Shown piece by piece: positions 1 through 10,604 of a DNA stretch of 64,000 bases. Position 1 is the first letter of the stretch, and the number at the start of each line of letters is the position of its first letter. Origin of the DNA: Cordylochernes scorpioides (taxonomy: Eukaryota > Arthropoda > Arachnida > Pseudoscorpiones > Chernetidae); contig CP092881.1 of the NCBI GenBank assembly GCA_030710605.1, positions 72,076,923 through 72,140,922 on the forward strand, written 5' to 3'. The notes beneath the pieces are model-generated. The model had not been told where the DNA came from. It ran no database searches and saw only the letters and a program-made list of their open reading frames with translations. Both the position numbers and the translations under genes were made by a program.

Positions 1-207
1 AAACAAAAATTACCCAATATAGTTGTGAAATAGATTTAAGAAATATGGGGAGCATAATTGTCAATGGTATCAGGTTTTAATGTTGGTTATTTGATAGGGG
101 CTGGAGTTGGGGGGAAACGAAAATGGAGTTGAATTACCAAGGTGTAATTTGTTCCTAACCATCATTCACCATTGAGAGTCACATAAAATACTGCTTTCTG
201 GAAACTA

Positions 208-388
208 CAGTAGAACTACCTCCCTGTAAAAGACACCTAATTGCAGAACCAAAGTGTCCTTTAGAGAGAGGTGTCCTCTTACCAGAGAGTTGCAAAGTAG
301 TAAAAATGGTAATTTTGCAAATGAAAAATGTCCTTTGTAGAGAGGTGTCCTCTAGTGCGAGTGTCCTCTCATGGAGGTTGTTCTACTG
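208..388. mobile_element. pogo/Tigger-like MITE
   Basis: The left end begins CAGTAGAACTACC next to a TA, and the right end closes with GTTCTACTG in inverted orientation. The interior alternates 'gtgtcctt' and 'agagaggtgtcctct' blocks and has no reading frame. CAGT-GAACC-type ends and a TA target are typical of pogo/Tigger elements, so this is probably a short non-autonomous derivative. Related copies lie at 9923, 11480, 19883 and 63973. Confidence 0.6.
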
Positions 389-1002
389 TTATGTTTGTTC
401 CCACTCAGCTGTTAGAATGTAGAACATCACTGACTGGAATTGGCATTCTAATTTATAAAGTTGAGTGATTTTATTAATTTTTTCTCTCAAATCTTTTTAA
501 AAATAATAAAAAATTTCTCATGTGTTAAGCATATTTACGCAAGTTTGGCCTTAAATACCCATTTCTTGGTTTTTCAAGAAGCCTCTGGGATCAAAAATAT
601 TTTTGGTCTCAGTGGTACAACCTGCTCCACGCTGACAAGCGTCATCAGCGCGAAACACGTTCGTGGATGGCTTTTCTTTGATGTATCAAGAAATTGGGTT
701 GGCTAAATATCACGGAGCAAGTTAAATAAACGTTTAGTTTATTTTTGCTCCACTAGATGGCGCTCTGCCATCAAATGTGCTTTTGGTCAGGATATTCCTT
801 CATTATTTTTAAATAAAAAATTGTACTTTTGTTTCACTCATCATGATGGGGAACATGACAAGGGAAGTGTATTCATCCAATTGTAAACAACCCAATCAAG
901 TGCAGTTGTTGGATGTTTGAGCTGAGATAGTGAAACAATGTTCAAATGTAAAATGATAACAGGGGATGAGCAAACAAAGGGATTTGTTTTCCCTAGACCC
1001 TG

Positions 1003-1320
1003 TCAGCCAGGAAGTACTGGAATTTTACTTAAGCTGAAACTAATCTGACAATAATGAGGCACAATTTGGATTAGAGAGAGAAAATAGAGGTAACCCGGGC
1101 TCCTGGAGCGTAAATCGCCAACTACCCGGGCTGTACAGCTACAGTCTAGGGGCAGATTGCTGAGGTGAACCAGGTAGTTCCAGGCCAACAGGGAGTCAGG
1201 AAGTAGGGGCAGGGCTGTCGGGCTGAAGTCTTGTACTCCAAGCAGCAGGACTGTCTGTAGCCTGTGTAACATAAAAGCTGGACAGGAGAAGAGGTGATCC
1301 ACAGTCTGTGACTCTTCCCG
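1003..1320 (-). pseudogene. non-LTR retrotransposon C-terminal fragment
   Basis: The minus strand encodes a stretch with a C-x2-C-x8-H-x4-C motif (PNCREES...VDHLFSCP), the zinc-binding pattern found after the reverse transcriptase/RNase H of Jockey- and I-like LINEs. Downstream it reads LLPDSLLAWNYLV. The upstream side is cut by a foldback element at about 1327, which supplies the first residues of the open frame. It is a dead fragment. Confidence 0.5.
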
Positions 1321-1326
1321 GCAATT

Positions 1327-1455
1327 TGGATTATAGATTATAAACACAAGGTAATAAGACCTAATCCAAATAAATAAGTAACAGTGTTGTTACAGAAACA
1401 TCACACACTATTTATTTATTTGGATTAGGTCTTATTACCTTGTGTTTATAATCTG
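1327..1455. mobile_element. foldback MITE (family FB1), short copy
   Basis: The left arm (caatttggattatagatta...ggtaataagac) and right arm (gtcttattaccttgtgttt) are inverted copies around a short centre with 'gtaacagtgttgttac'. FB1 has no coding capacity and recurs through the window. Confidence 0.65.
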
Positions 1456-1491
1456 ACAATAAAGATTCTTCCCTACTCTCACAATTTTAAA

Positions 1492-1595
1492 AAATCAATA
1501 AGGAATCTAGGGTTTGGTTTCTTTTTACATTTCTCGAGAAATAAAAGAATTGTAAAAAGAAACCAAACCCTAGATACCTTACTGATTTTGTTAAA
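1492..1595. repeat. palindromic foldback repeat
   Basis: The arms 'ctagggtttggtttctttttac' and its complement are separated by a short AT-rich loop containing ctcgag. No coding frame is present. It may be a foldback MITE of a family different from FB1. Confidence 0.6.
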
Positions 1596-1865
1596 CTGAC
1601 AATATGCCAAGTGAATACATCTCAGAATGAAAATATCATTATAAATGCTATTGTAAGAATTGAAAGTAGCAAGTGGGATGTTTTGTATTGCAAAATGTAA
1701 CTTGGAACCGAGACTTAATTTTATTTATAAATGTTTTTATAGACTTTTTTTTTGTCAATACCATGTCCAAAATGTGGCCCAAAATCATCAGCATATTTTG
1801 CTGGTTTGATACTAAATTGTAGGTATTATAATTTGTTCTGTTTAATAATGACCTACATAGAGAAA
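1596..1865. other. AT-rich spacer, nothing recognised
   Basis: No reading frame, tandem repeat or repeat-family match was seen. Confidence 0.4.
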
Positions 1866-1869
1866 AACA

Positions 1870-2095
1870 GTCTTTAATTTCCAGACTTAAGTCTGGTCAT
1901 CTATGAACAATGACTTTCCAGAATGGTTGCAAGGTTTTCCCACTATGTACTAAGTGTCAACCTGCAACCCCAAAACACATTGACTGTATTGACTCATCGA
2001 TTGATGAGCTCTACTTATCCCCAGCAGACACCATCAACAAGCTCTACAAGCATGATACCCTAATATGATAGAGTAGAGATAAGAAAGATGACATA
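1870..2095 (+). pseudogene. LINE-1st-family 3' end (TPKHIIDCID family)
   Basis: Plus-strand codons, with frameshifts, give TMTFQNGCKVFP...C...TPKHIDCIDSSIDELY, then a stop and the 3' tail 'agagataagaaag'. The same end recurs at 17155 (-), 24840 (+), 30080 (+) and 62845 (-). In better copies a C-x2-C-x8-H-x4-C motif closes the protein. This copy is a 5'-truncated insertion. Confidence 0.6.
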
Positions 2096-2360
2096 CATAA
2101 TAATGTTATTGTACTGGAATATCAGGTGGATAAATTAAGATAAAGGCTTCTCCTGTTCGTGCAACTAAGATGGCACAAGTCATCAGCAACTGTTAGTTGC
2201 ACGGTCAGGAGATGCCTTTCCCTTAATACATAATTATGTTGTAAAAATTGTTACATAGAAGTAGGGGGGGGGGGGGGTGGAAATCTTCAAAACAAGGGCA
2301 TGAGATAGATGACTGCCACTTCCTGACATAGAGTGAAACACTGTCTTGTCCACTGCTGGA

Positions 2361-2679
2361 GTAATTTTGCTTATCCATAGTACACGTGGTACAGGCCATG
2401 ATAAACATGGTAGGTAGAAGTTGGTGATTGATATTTTACTGTAAGTGCATCACATGTCTTCTTCACATGTAAAAAGCAGTTTAACTTTTGCAATTACAAG
2501 TGTGCCAGAGCCCCGTTTGGTTACTTGCACTCGCTGGAGGGGTTGGACTTCTTTTGCAAGAATCGGGGGCCATTGGAGCAATTTTTTTTAAATTAGAAAA
2601 AAGTGTCCAATGCAGGATTCGATCCCAGGTTGTAGCGGTTGAAAACCAACAGTTTTGATCATCCTTCCACCGACCCCCT
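2361..2679 (-). mobile_element. tRNA-derived SINE (family SA), near full length
   Basis: Read on the minus strand it has a tRNA-like head with an A-box-like GGTGGAAGGATG and a B-box GGTTCGATCC-like element, a body with CACATGTG and CATGATTATCATGG palindromes, and an A-rich tail after 'gggataagcaaaa'. This copy is diverged (for example the B box reads gggatcgaatcc in complement). Confidence 0.7.
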
Positions 2680-2829
2680 ACTGCTGGAGTAATAAATATA
2701 GTGTACGAACAACACAAACTGAATCAGTGAGACAAAGTGAAAACCAAGCAGTGAAAAAATTGAATTGAAATTTCTAGTTTTAATTAGTATATTTGTGCCA
2801 CTGGTTTAGTGGTTGTAATTCTAAATATA

Positions 2830-3245
2830 CTAGCCGAATGACCCGGGCAACGCCCGTGTTTTACCCGATTGAATGTTTTGATTCAAATACTATTTGTTAC
2901 AATTATAAATTGGCGCCTTAAATAAATGCATATGTTAGTTAATAACTATAGCCTATGTGCTTTATCTGTCTATGTACTGTTGGCTTCCGTAGGCGTCTCT
3001 TACTGGGAAAAGGAAAGAGAGGATTCCATTTGGTTATTAACTAATATATGCATTTATTTAAGGAGCGACCCGCTCCAACACAATAGTTACAAAAACGAAA
3101 AAGCGAGTGGGGGGGGGGGGGGCAAAGGTGGCGTGATCGTAGCAAACCAATAGGAGGGCGCCATTCCAAAAAAAAAGCAAACGGTGACAGAGGTGAAAAC
3201 TGATTAAGAGATGAATAATTGATGACGCTCGTAACTGTATATAGA
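2830..3245. mobile_element. CTAGCCGAATGACCCGGGC repeat with internal palindrome
   Basis: The head 'ctagccgaatgacccgggc' and the tail (agcaaacggtgacag...cgtaactgtatat) match the repeat at 61957-62263. Inside this copy, 'ttaaataaatgcatatgttagtt' near 2918 and its inverse near 3040-3063 enclose about 100 bp, suggesting a nested foldback element. A poly-G run lies at 3109-3122. The family is not identified. Confidence 0.45.
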
Positions 3246-3800
3246 ATATTGGACTTTTGATAATATGTATGTAAATAATCTTTATTTCTTGTATAATTTA
3301 TTGTTCTAAAATGTAAATTTGGATAACTTTCACTCTCTCTCTCTCTTAAACTATAAATAATTTGTATATATATTTAAAAACTATGTACATAAAATAGATT
3401 AAACATTTACATGCAAATATCCACATAGGATATAGCGTGTGTTTGGTAATAAATAAATAAGCAGTGAAAAAATATATATGGATGAAATACACACAGGTAT
3501 TGTGAGGTATAGGTCATGTGGTGTCCAGACTTGGGGGGATGGACAGCTGGTCTTTTATAGACTTTAACAACCAATCCTAGCGTTGGTTTGCTCCGTTCCA
3601 TCTCACAGTGCCTAGGTAGAAAGGACAGCCCCTCCAGGAATGAATATTTCATAAAAAATTTTGCTCAAAGAAAGAATAACCAAATAATTGTGTTGTGGGA
3701 TTTAGGCAAGAATTGTCTCACCATTCTCACCTTGAGGAGAGTAGAAACTCTGCAAGAATTTTGTCACAATTTTATTTCTACTACTGAACATTTCATATGC
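3246..3800. other. AT-rich spacer, nothing recognised
   Basis: A short (ct)n run lies at about 3332-3348. The reading frames are short and have no coding character. Confidence 0.4.
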
Positions 3801-3805
3801 TTAGG

Positions 3806-3940
3806 TACAATTTGGATTATAGATTAGAAACACAAGGTTATAACACTAAATCCAAATAAATAAATAGTGTGATGTTTCAGTAACAAAATTGTTACCGAAA
3901 TGTCACACTATTTGGATTTGGACTAAATACCTTGTTTTTC
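3806..3940. mobile_element. foldback MITE FB1
   Basis: Both arms are present (acaatttggattatagatta... / ...tttggatttggactaaatacc) around 'gttaccgaaatgtcacac'. Non-coding. Confidence 0.65.
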
Positions 3941-3944
3941 GGAA

Positions 3945-4540
3945 CAATTAATAAACTACATTATAGATAAAATATTTATTTCCCCAAAGGAAAGTAATTT
4001 ATATGAAACTCAAGAATTTTGTTTTGATTTTTTTTTTTTACCAGCACAATACCAATGGCTTTAGATGTGTTTGAGATAAATACTGTAGTTCAATTTAAAT
4101 GTTTTCTCCAAGTTATTGTACAAAGTAAATATTCTATCTTACTATATACTGTACTGAGAGAGGTAGTACACACTGTATGTATCAATTCTAGCCTCACTAC
4201 CAACACTTCAATGACCTACATAAAACCTGTTAGCAAACCTTTCCTCCCTTATATCCACACTTCCAATTAAATAAAGAGGAGAGAAGAAGGTTTCTTTTGA
4301 GGGATTTCTGGGATTTGTTTCCTCAGCACATTCTACCTCAAATATTTATAGAAGCAACATACCCACTACAACTCAGCCAAAGTGTTCAACACATTCTCCA
4401 AAGGGGGGGGTTCCTCAAGTGTTTTATCATTCCAATCATTATATATGTTTTGTTGCAAGGCACAATTTCTCCAAGGTTTAGTATCAGGATGGGAGGAAAC
4501 ATAATATACTCTTTCCTGATTTATAATGTAATAAAATAAG
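3945..4540. other. spacer, nothing recognised
   Basis: The reading frames (71-80 residues) have no recognisable motif. A poly-G run at 4404-4411 interrupts one. Confidence 0.35.
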
Positions 4541-4545
4541 TAAAG

Positions 4546-4673
4546 TTTCCAGGGCTAAGTTTCTTGTGCAAACCTTTTATTTTCAACCTTTCGGACTTGT
4601 TCAACTCCTGTTGAAGGACTGACAAGTCCGAAAGCTTTGAAAATAAAAGGTTTGCATAAGAAACTTAGCCCTG
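4546..4673. repeat. perfect-arm foldback repeat with CGAAAG hairpin
   Basis: 'ccagggctaagtttcttgtg' at the left is matched in inverse by 'aagaaacttagccctgg' at the right, with long matching interiors ('gcaaaccttttattttcaa'). The centre holds 'cctgttgaaggactgacaag' followed by 'tccgaaagc'. Non-coding. Confidence 0.7.
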
Positions 4674-4888
4674 GAAGATTATCTATTTTATTATAAGATG
4701 CTCTTATTTGCCACTAAATTAAATAACATTCTGCAAGTTTTTTTTTTTTTAATAATAAATTTATTGAAAGCTTTAGGGTCTTGCCCTTTCTCAATCCTTA
4801 TGCAGAAATAAATAGAAAATTATCATTGGAGAATTATAAATACAAGAAGGCTGCAAAATGGTAATATATATTCCAATTATTTTACCTC

Positions 4889-5228
4889 TCTTCTTTCTTA
4901 TCTCCACTCAATCATATTAGGGTGTCAAGCTTGTAGAGCTTGTTGATGGTGTGGGTGAAGTAGAATGCCTTGTCATTAAGACTGGGAGCACTACTCTGTG
5001 GCAGGCCGACTTAGCTCCAAAAGAAATGGCCGCCTCTAACATGAGAAACAGACGCCATGTGCAGCCACTTCTAACATGGAGTACAGACTCATCCTGTATC
5101 CCTAGATCAGGAGCCCTTACAGGTTACTATCAGCTGGGCCAGCTGAACCCAGGTTTTTTAGTGAGCTTGTTATTGCTCCCCCTCCTTCCTTTTCATCCAG
5201 GCTTGGGACCGGCAAAGGCGGAGTTCCA
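4889..5228 (-). mobile_element. SINE-like repeat B1
   Basis: Read on -, it starts near 'ctccgcctttgccggtccc' and ends with a tail 'gataagaaagaag'. The body has 'cagggatacaggatgag', 'ccatgttag' and 'ttggagctaagtcggcctg'. About 50 bp before the tail is the same as the 3' end of the TPKHIIDCID LINE. Other copies: 7200 (-), 21194 (+), 28153 (-), 29460 (+). Confidence 0.65.
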
Positions 5229-5239
5229 GGTTTTGAGAG

Positions 5240-5475
5240 GAAGGTCAAAACCAAAAAAAAAAAAAAACTTCCCAATAAATTATTTTTAAAACTTGCATTA
5301 AGTAATTTAATTAAGTTTGTGTGTTAACTTTGTATATTCTGCAATTATCAAAATTTCAAATTTGTCAGATTGTTACTTTGTGATGTGTGTTTGCAATGTG
5401 TCTTGTGCTCATTGATTGTGGGGGGATAGAGGAGAGCAATTTCTTTTAAAATATTCTCTTTCTTTGAAAACACTT
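5240..5475. other. AT-rich spacer
   Basis: Nothing was recognised between repeat B1 and the next LINE fragment. Confidence 0.35.
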
Positions 5476-5499
5476 CCTAGTTTTAATAGGCAACATATG

Positions 5500-5835
5500 C
5501 GAAATAAACTCTGAGAGTGGAATTACAAAAACAATAACAAGACTACTTGGAATAAAACACTATAAAGGAATGACAATACATCCAGATGGGACAAGAACCT
5601 ACAGGACATGCAACAACTGTCCTGGTGTGGAACTAACACCTACCCACATATTCTCATGCCCAGCAATGGCCGCAGCCTTGCAGAAAATTGTCATGGACTC
5701 AGAGCAGCAGCTTTACACATCCAAGATGAAGACATTGCGACTGTCATGATAGAGATGCATGGAGACAACTGAGGCTCTTCATTGGACATAACAACAACAA
5801 TGAGCAACAATCTAACTAACAACAACAATGATCAA
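5500..5835 (+). pseudogene. LINE 3' end with C-terminal zinc motif and CAA tail
   Basis: Plus-strand codons read GMTIHPDGTRTYRTCNNC...LTPTHIFSCPAMAAAL, a C-x2-C-x8-H-x4-C motif of the kind seen at the C-terminus of arthropod non-LTR elements. The frame then breaks and the copy ends in (CAA)-rich sequence at 5785-5840. It is a 5'-truncated insertion of a third LINE family. Confidence 0.55.
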
Positions 5836-6039
5836 CAATAGAACCAACCATTCAGATTGAAACATGATACGAAAAATATAAAAATATCATCCACTAAAGA
5901 AATTGTATTATTCCAGCACTGACTTATGTCCTAAAGGAGTTGTGAAGATCTTATGATTTCCATTTTTAGAGTTTTTACTGTATCTTACAAGGTGTGTGTG
6001 TGTGGGGGGGGGGGGGGGGGGGGGTATCACAACCCCTTA

Positions 6040-6130
6040 TAAAATACCTTAATACACTATTTATTTATTTGGATTTGGTCATATCACCTTGTTTTTATAA
6101 TCTATAATCCAAATTGTGCCTTATCAATAG
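6040..6130. mobile_element. foldback MITE FB1, single arm
   Basis: Contains 'ctatttatttatttggattt' followed by 'ggtcatatcacc' and ends 'aatccaaattgtgcctta', one arm of FB1. A run of about 20 G lies just upstream (6003-6024). Confidence 0.6.
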
Positions 6131-6960
6131 AAAACAATGTTTATTAAGGCAAAAACATCCCCATTTGATGTATTACAACTTTCCCTTTTTGTAAGAGATC
6201 AAAAATACATCTCTTTGCTGAGATCAACTTTAGATCTTCCTTCTCTCACAAATCAGTGGTGAGTCAGGCGAGGGAGGGAGGGAAGGCATTTCCAGGTATT
6301 TGTTTACAGCCACATGGCTCTTGTCATTTTTAGCACAAAGTTTATTTTTCCAAAATGGTTTTGTCAAAATACAGTGTGCTGAATCTTTTCTCATTCAAGC
6401 TTCTGCTAATTCTCTAACTTTTAATCTGATGACTTGGAACAATATTTTGGAGAATTTCTTGAGAATAAGCTTTTTCTGGGGGGGGGGGGGGGGGATGTCT
6501 TGGCTTGTCTCTCCTCTGAATTTTCCTGGCTATTCTTAATATATGTAAACCATGTGTAAACATTTCTCTTTACTTACCATAGGATTTAGCCAATGATTTG
6601 TGTGTTGCCATTTTTTTTTTCATAGAATATGCTACGCTTTTTCTCTTATGATTCAGTATAGATCATAAGGCATAATTAAAGATACTAGATTATGAGAAAA
6701 ATTATTTTTAAAGAGACAATTTATAAAGAAGCCTTTTTCATTCAAAAGAAATATGCTACAATTAACAGAATGGAAGAAAGAGGAAATATCAATGATATTT
6801 GTAGATATGCTTTTTTTAAAAAAATGTGTTTTTTCCACTTTTAATTCTAAGAATAATATTCTGTGTTTCTCAGAAAACTATCTTCTTCTTATCTGCTATC
6901 TTGTTTACACACTTGATAACAGTAACTATTTAAAACATGCTGTGGTAAAACTTCTCATTC
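6131..6960. other. spacer, nothing recognised
   Basis: A poly-G run lies at 6479-6494. The short AT-rich frames show no motif. Confidence 0.35.
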
Positions 6961-6965
6961 AGTAC

Positions 6966-7042
6966 TTTTGTCTGAAGATGGTAACAACGCTGTTACCGAA
7001 AGTCACATATTTATTTATTTGGATTTGGTCTTATTACCTTGG
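6966..7042. mobile_element. foldback MITE FB1, single arm
   Basis: Contains 'gtctgaagatggtaacaacg' followed by 'ctgttaccgaaagtcac' and the AT-rich arm 'tttggatttggtcttattacc'-type end. One arm only. Confidence 0.6.
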
Positions 7043-7199
7043 ATTTAGTATAGAAAGATAACTCTGTGTTGTAAAGGTTGTTTGGGTTGACAATGAAAAG
7101 GTAACAAGATAAACTAGGCCTTGTTTATTGCACTGACTCTGGGCTGCATTGAGTTGACAACAACTACTGCAGTAATTCACAAACCTTCCTGCTATCACA

Positions 7200-7547
7200 A
7201 TCTTCTTCTTCTTCTTTCTTATCTCCACTCAACCATATTAGGGTATCAAGCTTGTAGAGCTTGAGACTTGACAACCATCATGACTGAGTGAAGTAGAATG
7301 CGTCTGCCTTTGTCATTAAGACTGGAAGAACTACTCAGTGGCAGGCCGACTTAGCTCCAAAAGAAATGGCTGCCTCTGACATGAGGAACAGATGCCATAA
7401 AGCCAATCCTAACATGGAGTAAAAACGCTGCTCATCCTGTATCCCTGGATTAGGAGCCCTTACAGGGAGCCCAGGTTTTTTAGCAAGCTTGTTACTGCTC
7501 CCCCTCCTCCTTTTTCATCTGGGCTTGGGACCGGCAAAGGCAGAGTT
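7200..7547 (-). mobile_element. SINE-like repeat B1
   Basis: Same structure as the copy at 4889: a TTC-rich tail at the left (7200-7220), the LINE-like 3' segment, and a right end at 'ggaccggcaaaggcagagtt'. Confidence 0.65.
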
Positions 7548-7599
7548 GCTATCACAATAATGTGGGGAAACTGCCAGTTTCAGCATGTCAAGCCTATAT

Positions 7600-7780
7600 T
7601 CACACTTTGATGTCAAGATATTGATGAGACAAAGGCAGAGATGTACTACCCAGTTGGTTTATTTGGTACAGTGCTGGTCTCATGGTCCAGTCCAGGAAGG
7701 TCAAGATGTTCTGGGTCTTGTCAGGCCAGTTGTAGGAGGGGATGGAGCTGTAACTGGACATTCTAATCGCCAGGTCGAAA
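7600..7780 (-). CDS. possible isolated exon, unknown product
   Basis: The minus strand carries a GC-balanced, codon-like frame reading MSSYSSIPSYNWPDKTQNIL, then TFLDWTMRPALYQINQLG, starting at about 7762. It stands out from the surrounding AT-rich DNA, which suggests either a real exon or the remains of a repeat-derived coding region. The open frame runs into a stop near 7600. Candidate donors (GTAGTA after ..QINQLG, or GTGTGA) are weak. I do not recognise the protein and no other exon was found. Confidence 0.25.
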
Positions 7781-7799
7781 ATAAAAAAAATAATGGAGA

Positions 7800-8065
7800 T
7801 TAATTTTATGGAAATATCTTTATTTACGGGGCTGCTAACCAAAATAGATGTTTTTGAACCCCAAAAAAGATTCCGAAACCCGGGAGATTAATTTTATAAT
7901 GGGCACATTGTATTTAACACATTGTAGTCAAACTGGTCAATGGTCAAATACAATTTATCCCCGTCATCTCTGTGGTGCCTTTCTCTGATAATTAATTAAA
8001 AATAAACAAAAATTAAAATAATTTTTACTGCTCCCGTGTACCATCAGTCAGGCTACTTGTTGACA
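7800..8065. other. spacer, nothing recognised
   Basis: No feature seen. Confidence 0.3.
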
Positions 8066-8074
8066 CACAACAAT

Positions 8075-8300
8075 ATTGTTGTAGTCTCTAAGTACAAGGT
8101 AATATGACCAAATAAATAGATAGTGTGTGATGTTTTGGTAACAGCATTGCTACCATCTTCAGACAAAATGAAGTTGATTCAGAACTTTTGTCTGAATATG
8201 GTAACAATGCTGTTATCTAAACGTCACACACTAATTGTTTATTTGGATTTGGTCTTATTACCTTGTGTTTATAATCCAAATTGTGCCTTATCATTAGTCT
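8075..8300. mobile_element. foldback MITE FB1, both arms
   Basis: Left arm 'aagtacaaggtaatatgacc' and right arm '...tcttattaccttgtgtttat' with inverted 'ttggtaacagcattgctacc' and 'ggtaacaatgctgttatc' hairpins inside. Ends 'ccaaattgtgcctta'. Confidence 0.65.
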
Positions 8301-8639
8301 CTAAAGTGTTTTATAACTATGAAAGTGTGGGGTAAACTATTGGTTTCTTATCTCCACGCTCTGGGATGTCTTCTTAAAATTAGAGCCCCGGAACCCATTT
8401 CATAGTTTCAGTATTATTGTGGCAAGACACATGTTTTAGTAACTATAGCATATGTTTGAAATGTGGGGGCACAGGATCAAGTACATGCCTTAGAAATTTG
8501 TTTTTTTAAATAAGTTTGGTGGTTGGTTTCTAAATGGTAATCCAAAAGCACAAAATAAGTACCTTTTGGTAGTTTTTAATGTTGAACTGAACTCTTTCTT
8601 TTCTAAATTACTTGGTCTTTTGTTGATTTTTATGTTGAA

Positions 8640-8822
8640 GCCAGTCCAACCCTACCAGTGAGTGCAAGCAACCAAATGCGGCTCTGGTACATTTGTAAGT
8701 GCAAAGTCGAACTGCTTTTCACATGTGTAGACATGTGGTGTAAAAGCAGTCGCCTACTTCTGCCCACCATGATTATCATGGCCTGTACCACGTGTACTAG
8801 GGATAAGCAAAAAAAAAAAATG
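8640..8822 (+). mobile_element. SINE SA, 5'-truncated
   Basis: Begins in the body (gtccaaccctaccagtgagt), keeps the CACATGTGTAGACATGTG hairpin and CATGATTATCATGG, and ends 'agggataagc' plus poly-A. The tRNA head is missing, and so is the second copy of the TGTAAGTGCA complement. Confidence 0.7.
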
Positions 8823-8879
8823 TAGAAGCCATATTGGGAAATTTCAAAAAGTTACTTCTGGAAATTTCCGTCAAGCTGT

Positions 8880-9366
8880 CATATAGAAGAGGATATCTTG
8901 GCTCAATTACTGGAGCATGCATGATCAGCCAGTGAAATATGCTCTTTGACAGTGGTGGTGCTTATCTCCATGGTTAAACCAATTCCTGAAGTCCACTCCT
9001 CTCCAATTTTGTGATGGTAGTTATAGGCCTGGGGTCCTCTATTGTCAGTTCTGAGCATGATATGTTCCGGAGAAGCTTCTGCACTATTGTATTTCAAGCA
9101 GTATTAAAGGTTTTTTGTCCATTTTGAAATTTTAAGGTTTTTATATGGCCACTTCTTAGTCTTGCTAAAGCTGTTTGTTTATTTCTATTGAGTTTTTGAG
9201 GTTCTTCTAATTGTTTCAATGGTTTGTACCAGTGATGATTTGGATAAGCTGTCAGTTTTGATTTATTTTTAATACGTATATATTTCTTCAAAGGTAAGAT
9301 TATTGTTTGGTAAGTGAGCTCTTTGACAGTATACAAGCTCATTGATATTGGGACAACAAAGCTCAA
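8880..9366 (-). pseudogene. LINE fragment (SPEHIM family), frameshifted
   Basis: The minus strand reads YPNHHWYKPLK...TALARLRSGHIKTLKFQNGQ and, after a one-base frame change near 9095, CLKYNSAEASPEHIM. This is the RNase-H-to-C-terminal region of a Jockey/I-like LINE. The second cysteine of the usual C-x2-C is replaced (CLKY). It is a decayed copy. Confidence 0.5.
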
Positions 9367-9564
9367 TCATCCGGAGACAATATTGTGTCAGGTTGGGATG
9401 ACAGCTTTAGCTTGGGCTGGGAATGTGGCTTGCAATCCTCTTATCTTCTTCCTCCTTATCTCCCAGGCTTTCATGTTGGAAGGGTTTGATGAACTACCTA
9501 CCCCACCACCAGTTTTCTCAAGCTTCTTTTACAAATAGAAGCTAAAATATATTTGTACTGTTGA

Positions 9565-9722
9565 AATTTTACACAAATAATTTTACTTCTTTTAAATATC
9601 ATCAAATATTATCTCTACAGACCTTACTGCAATGATGCAATGGTTCTGTAGAAATAATTTTTGATGATATTTAAAAGAAGCGCATTGCCAGTAAATTTAT
9701 TTGTGTAAAATTTTAACGATAG
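9565..9722. repeat. imperfect foldback repeat
   Basis: 'ttttacttcttttaaatatc' and 'gatatttaaaagaagcgc', plus outer 'attttacacaaataa' and 'ttatttgtgtaaaatttt', form nested inverted arms around 'accttactgcaatgatg'. The centre resembles the GCAGTAAGG motif of the repeats at 10975 and 20410. Confidence 0.55.
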
Positions 9723-9922
9723 ATGGCAATTAAATTGAATTTACTAATATTTGTACTGTGTATTTCATATGCAAATATTCCTACTACAGTTGTGATTTAA
9801 AAAAAAAAAAGTATTTTATGTCTTATTGGATATTCAGCTCTTTTAAACTTTCCTTGGCTTTTATCTGTTTACTAGCTTATTTTTGTGCTAGACAGTATGT
9901 TCCGTTTCTTTATTTTACAATA

Positions 9923-10085
9923 CAGTAAAACCTCACTGTGTAAAGGATACCTAGTTACAGAGCCAAAAGTGTCCTATAAGAGAGAGGTGTCCTCTTACCA
10001 GAGAGTTGCTAACAAATGAACATTTTGGCGATGAACTCTGGTAGAGAGGTGTCATCTAGCGTGAGTGTCCTCTCATGGAATATGT
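9923..10085. mobile_element. pogo/Tigger-like MITE, right end decayed
   Basis: The left end CAGTAAAACCTCACTG follows a TA. The interior gtgtcct/agagaggtgtcctct blocks match the copy at 208. Confidence 0.55.
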
Positions 10086-10600
10086 CCTGTTATAAGCTAT
10101 ATGTCCTATAAGCTTATGTCCATAGTTTTCTTGAAAACCATTTCTGAGATTCCATCCTTCAGTGCTGCGTATATAAGCAGAATCGTCCAATACAGTATTA
10201 GAGCTATGAGAAGCGGTCTGGTGGATTAAATTGGCGAAACCGCTGGGAGGGTTCACCACTGATGAGCCAAGCCCTCCCAATATATTTTTTCATTGCAGTA
10301 TGGACAGTAGAAGTTTGTATTATGTATAAAAGAAACATTCGTGCTTTCAAATCCTTTCATTTTATATGTCCTATTATATCTAGGTTCGTTGATGCCCTCT
10401 CTAACATTGTGTCTTTCTAGACAGGCACAAGTTATTTGTGGATCATGAATCTGGACCATGAGATTGTGGATATGTGATAAAAACCAGAATAACTAGGAAC
10501 ATACTAGTTTTTTGGAATTGAATCTGTACGTACTTTTTTGTAAAGACACACTTTGAAAAAACTAAAAAAAGATCTTTTAAAAATGTACTCAAGCCAAAAT
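10086..10600. other. spacer with a fragment shared with 28730
   Basis: 10296-10375 (cagtagaagtttgtattatg, then aaacattcgtgctttcaaat) recurs at 28740-28800, so it is an unnamed dispersed repeat. No gene seen. Confidence 0.35.
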
Positions 10601-10604
10601 ACTT

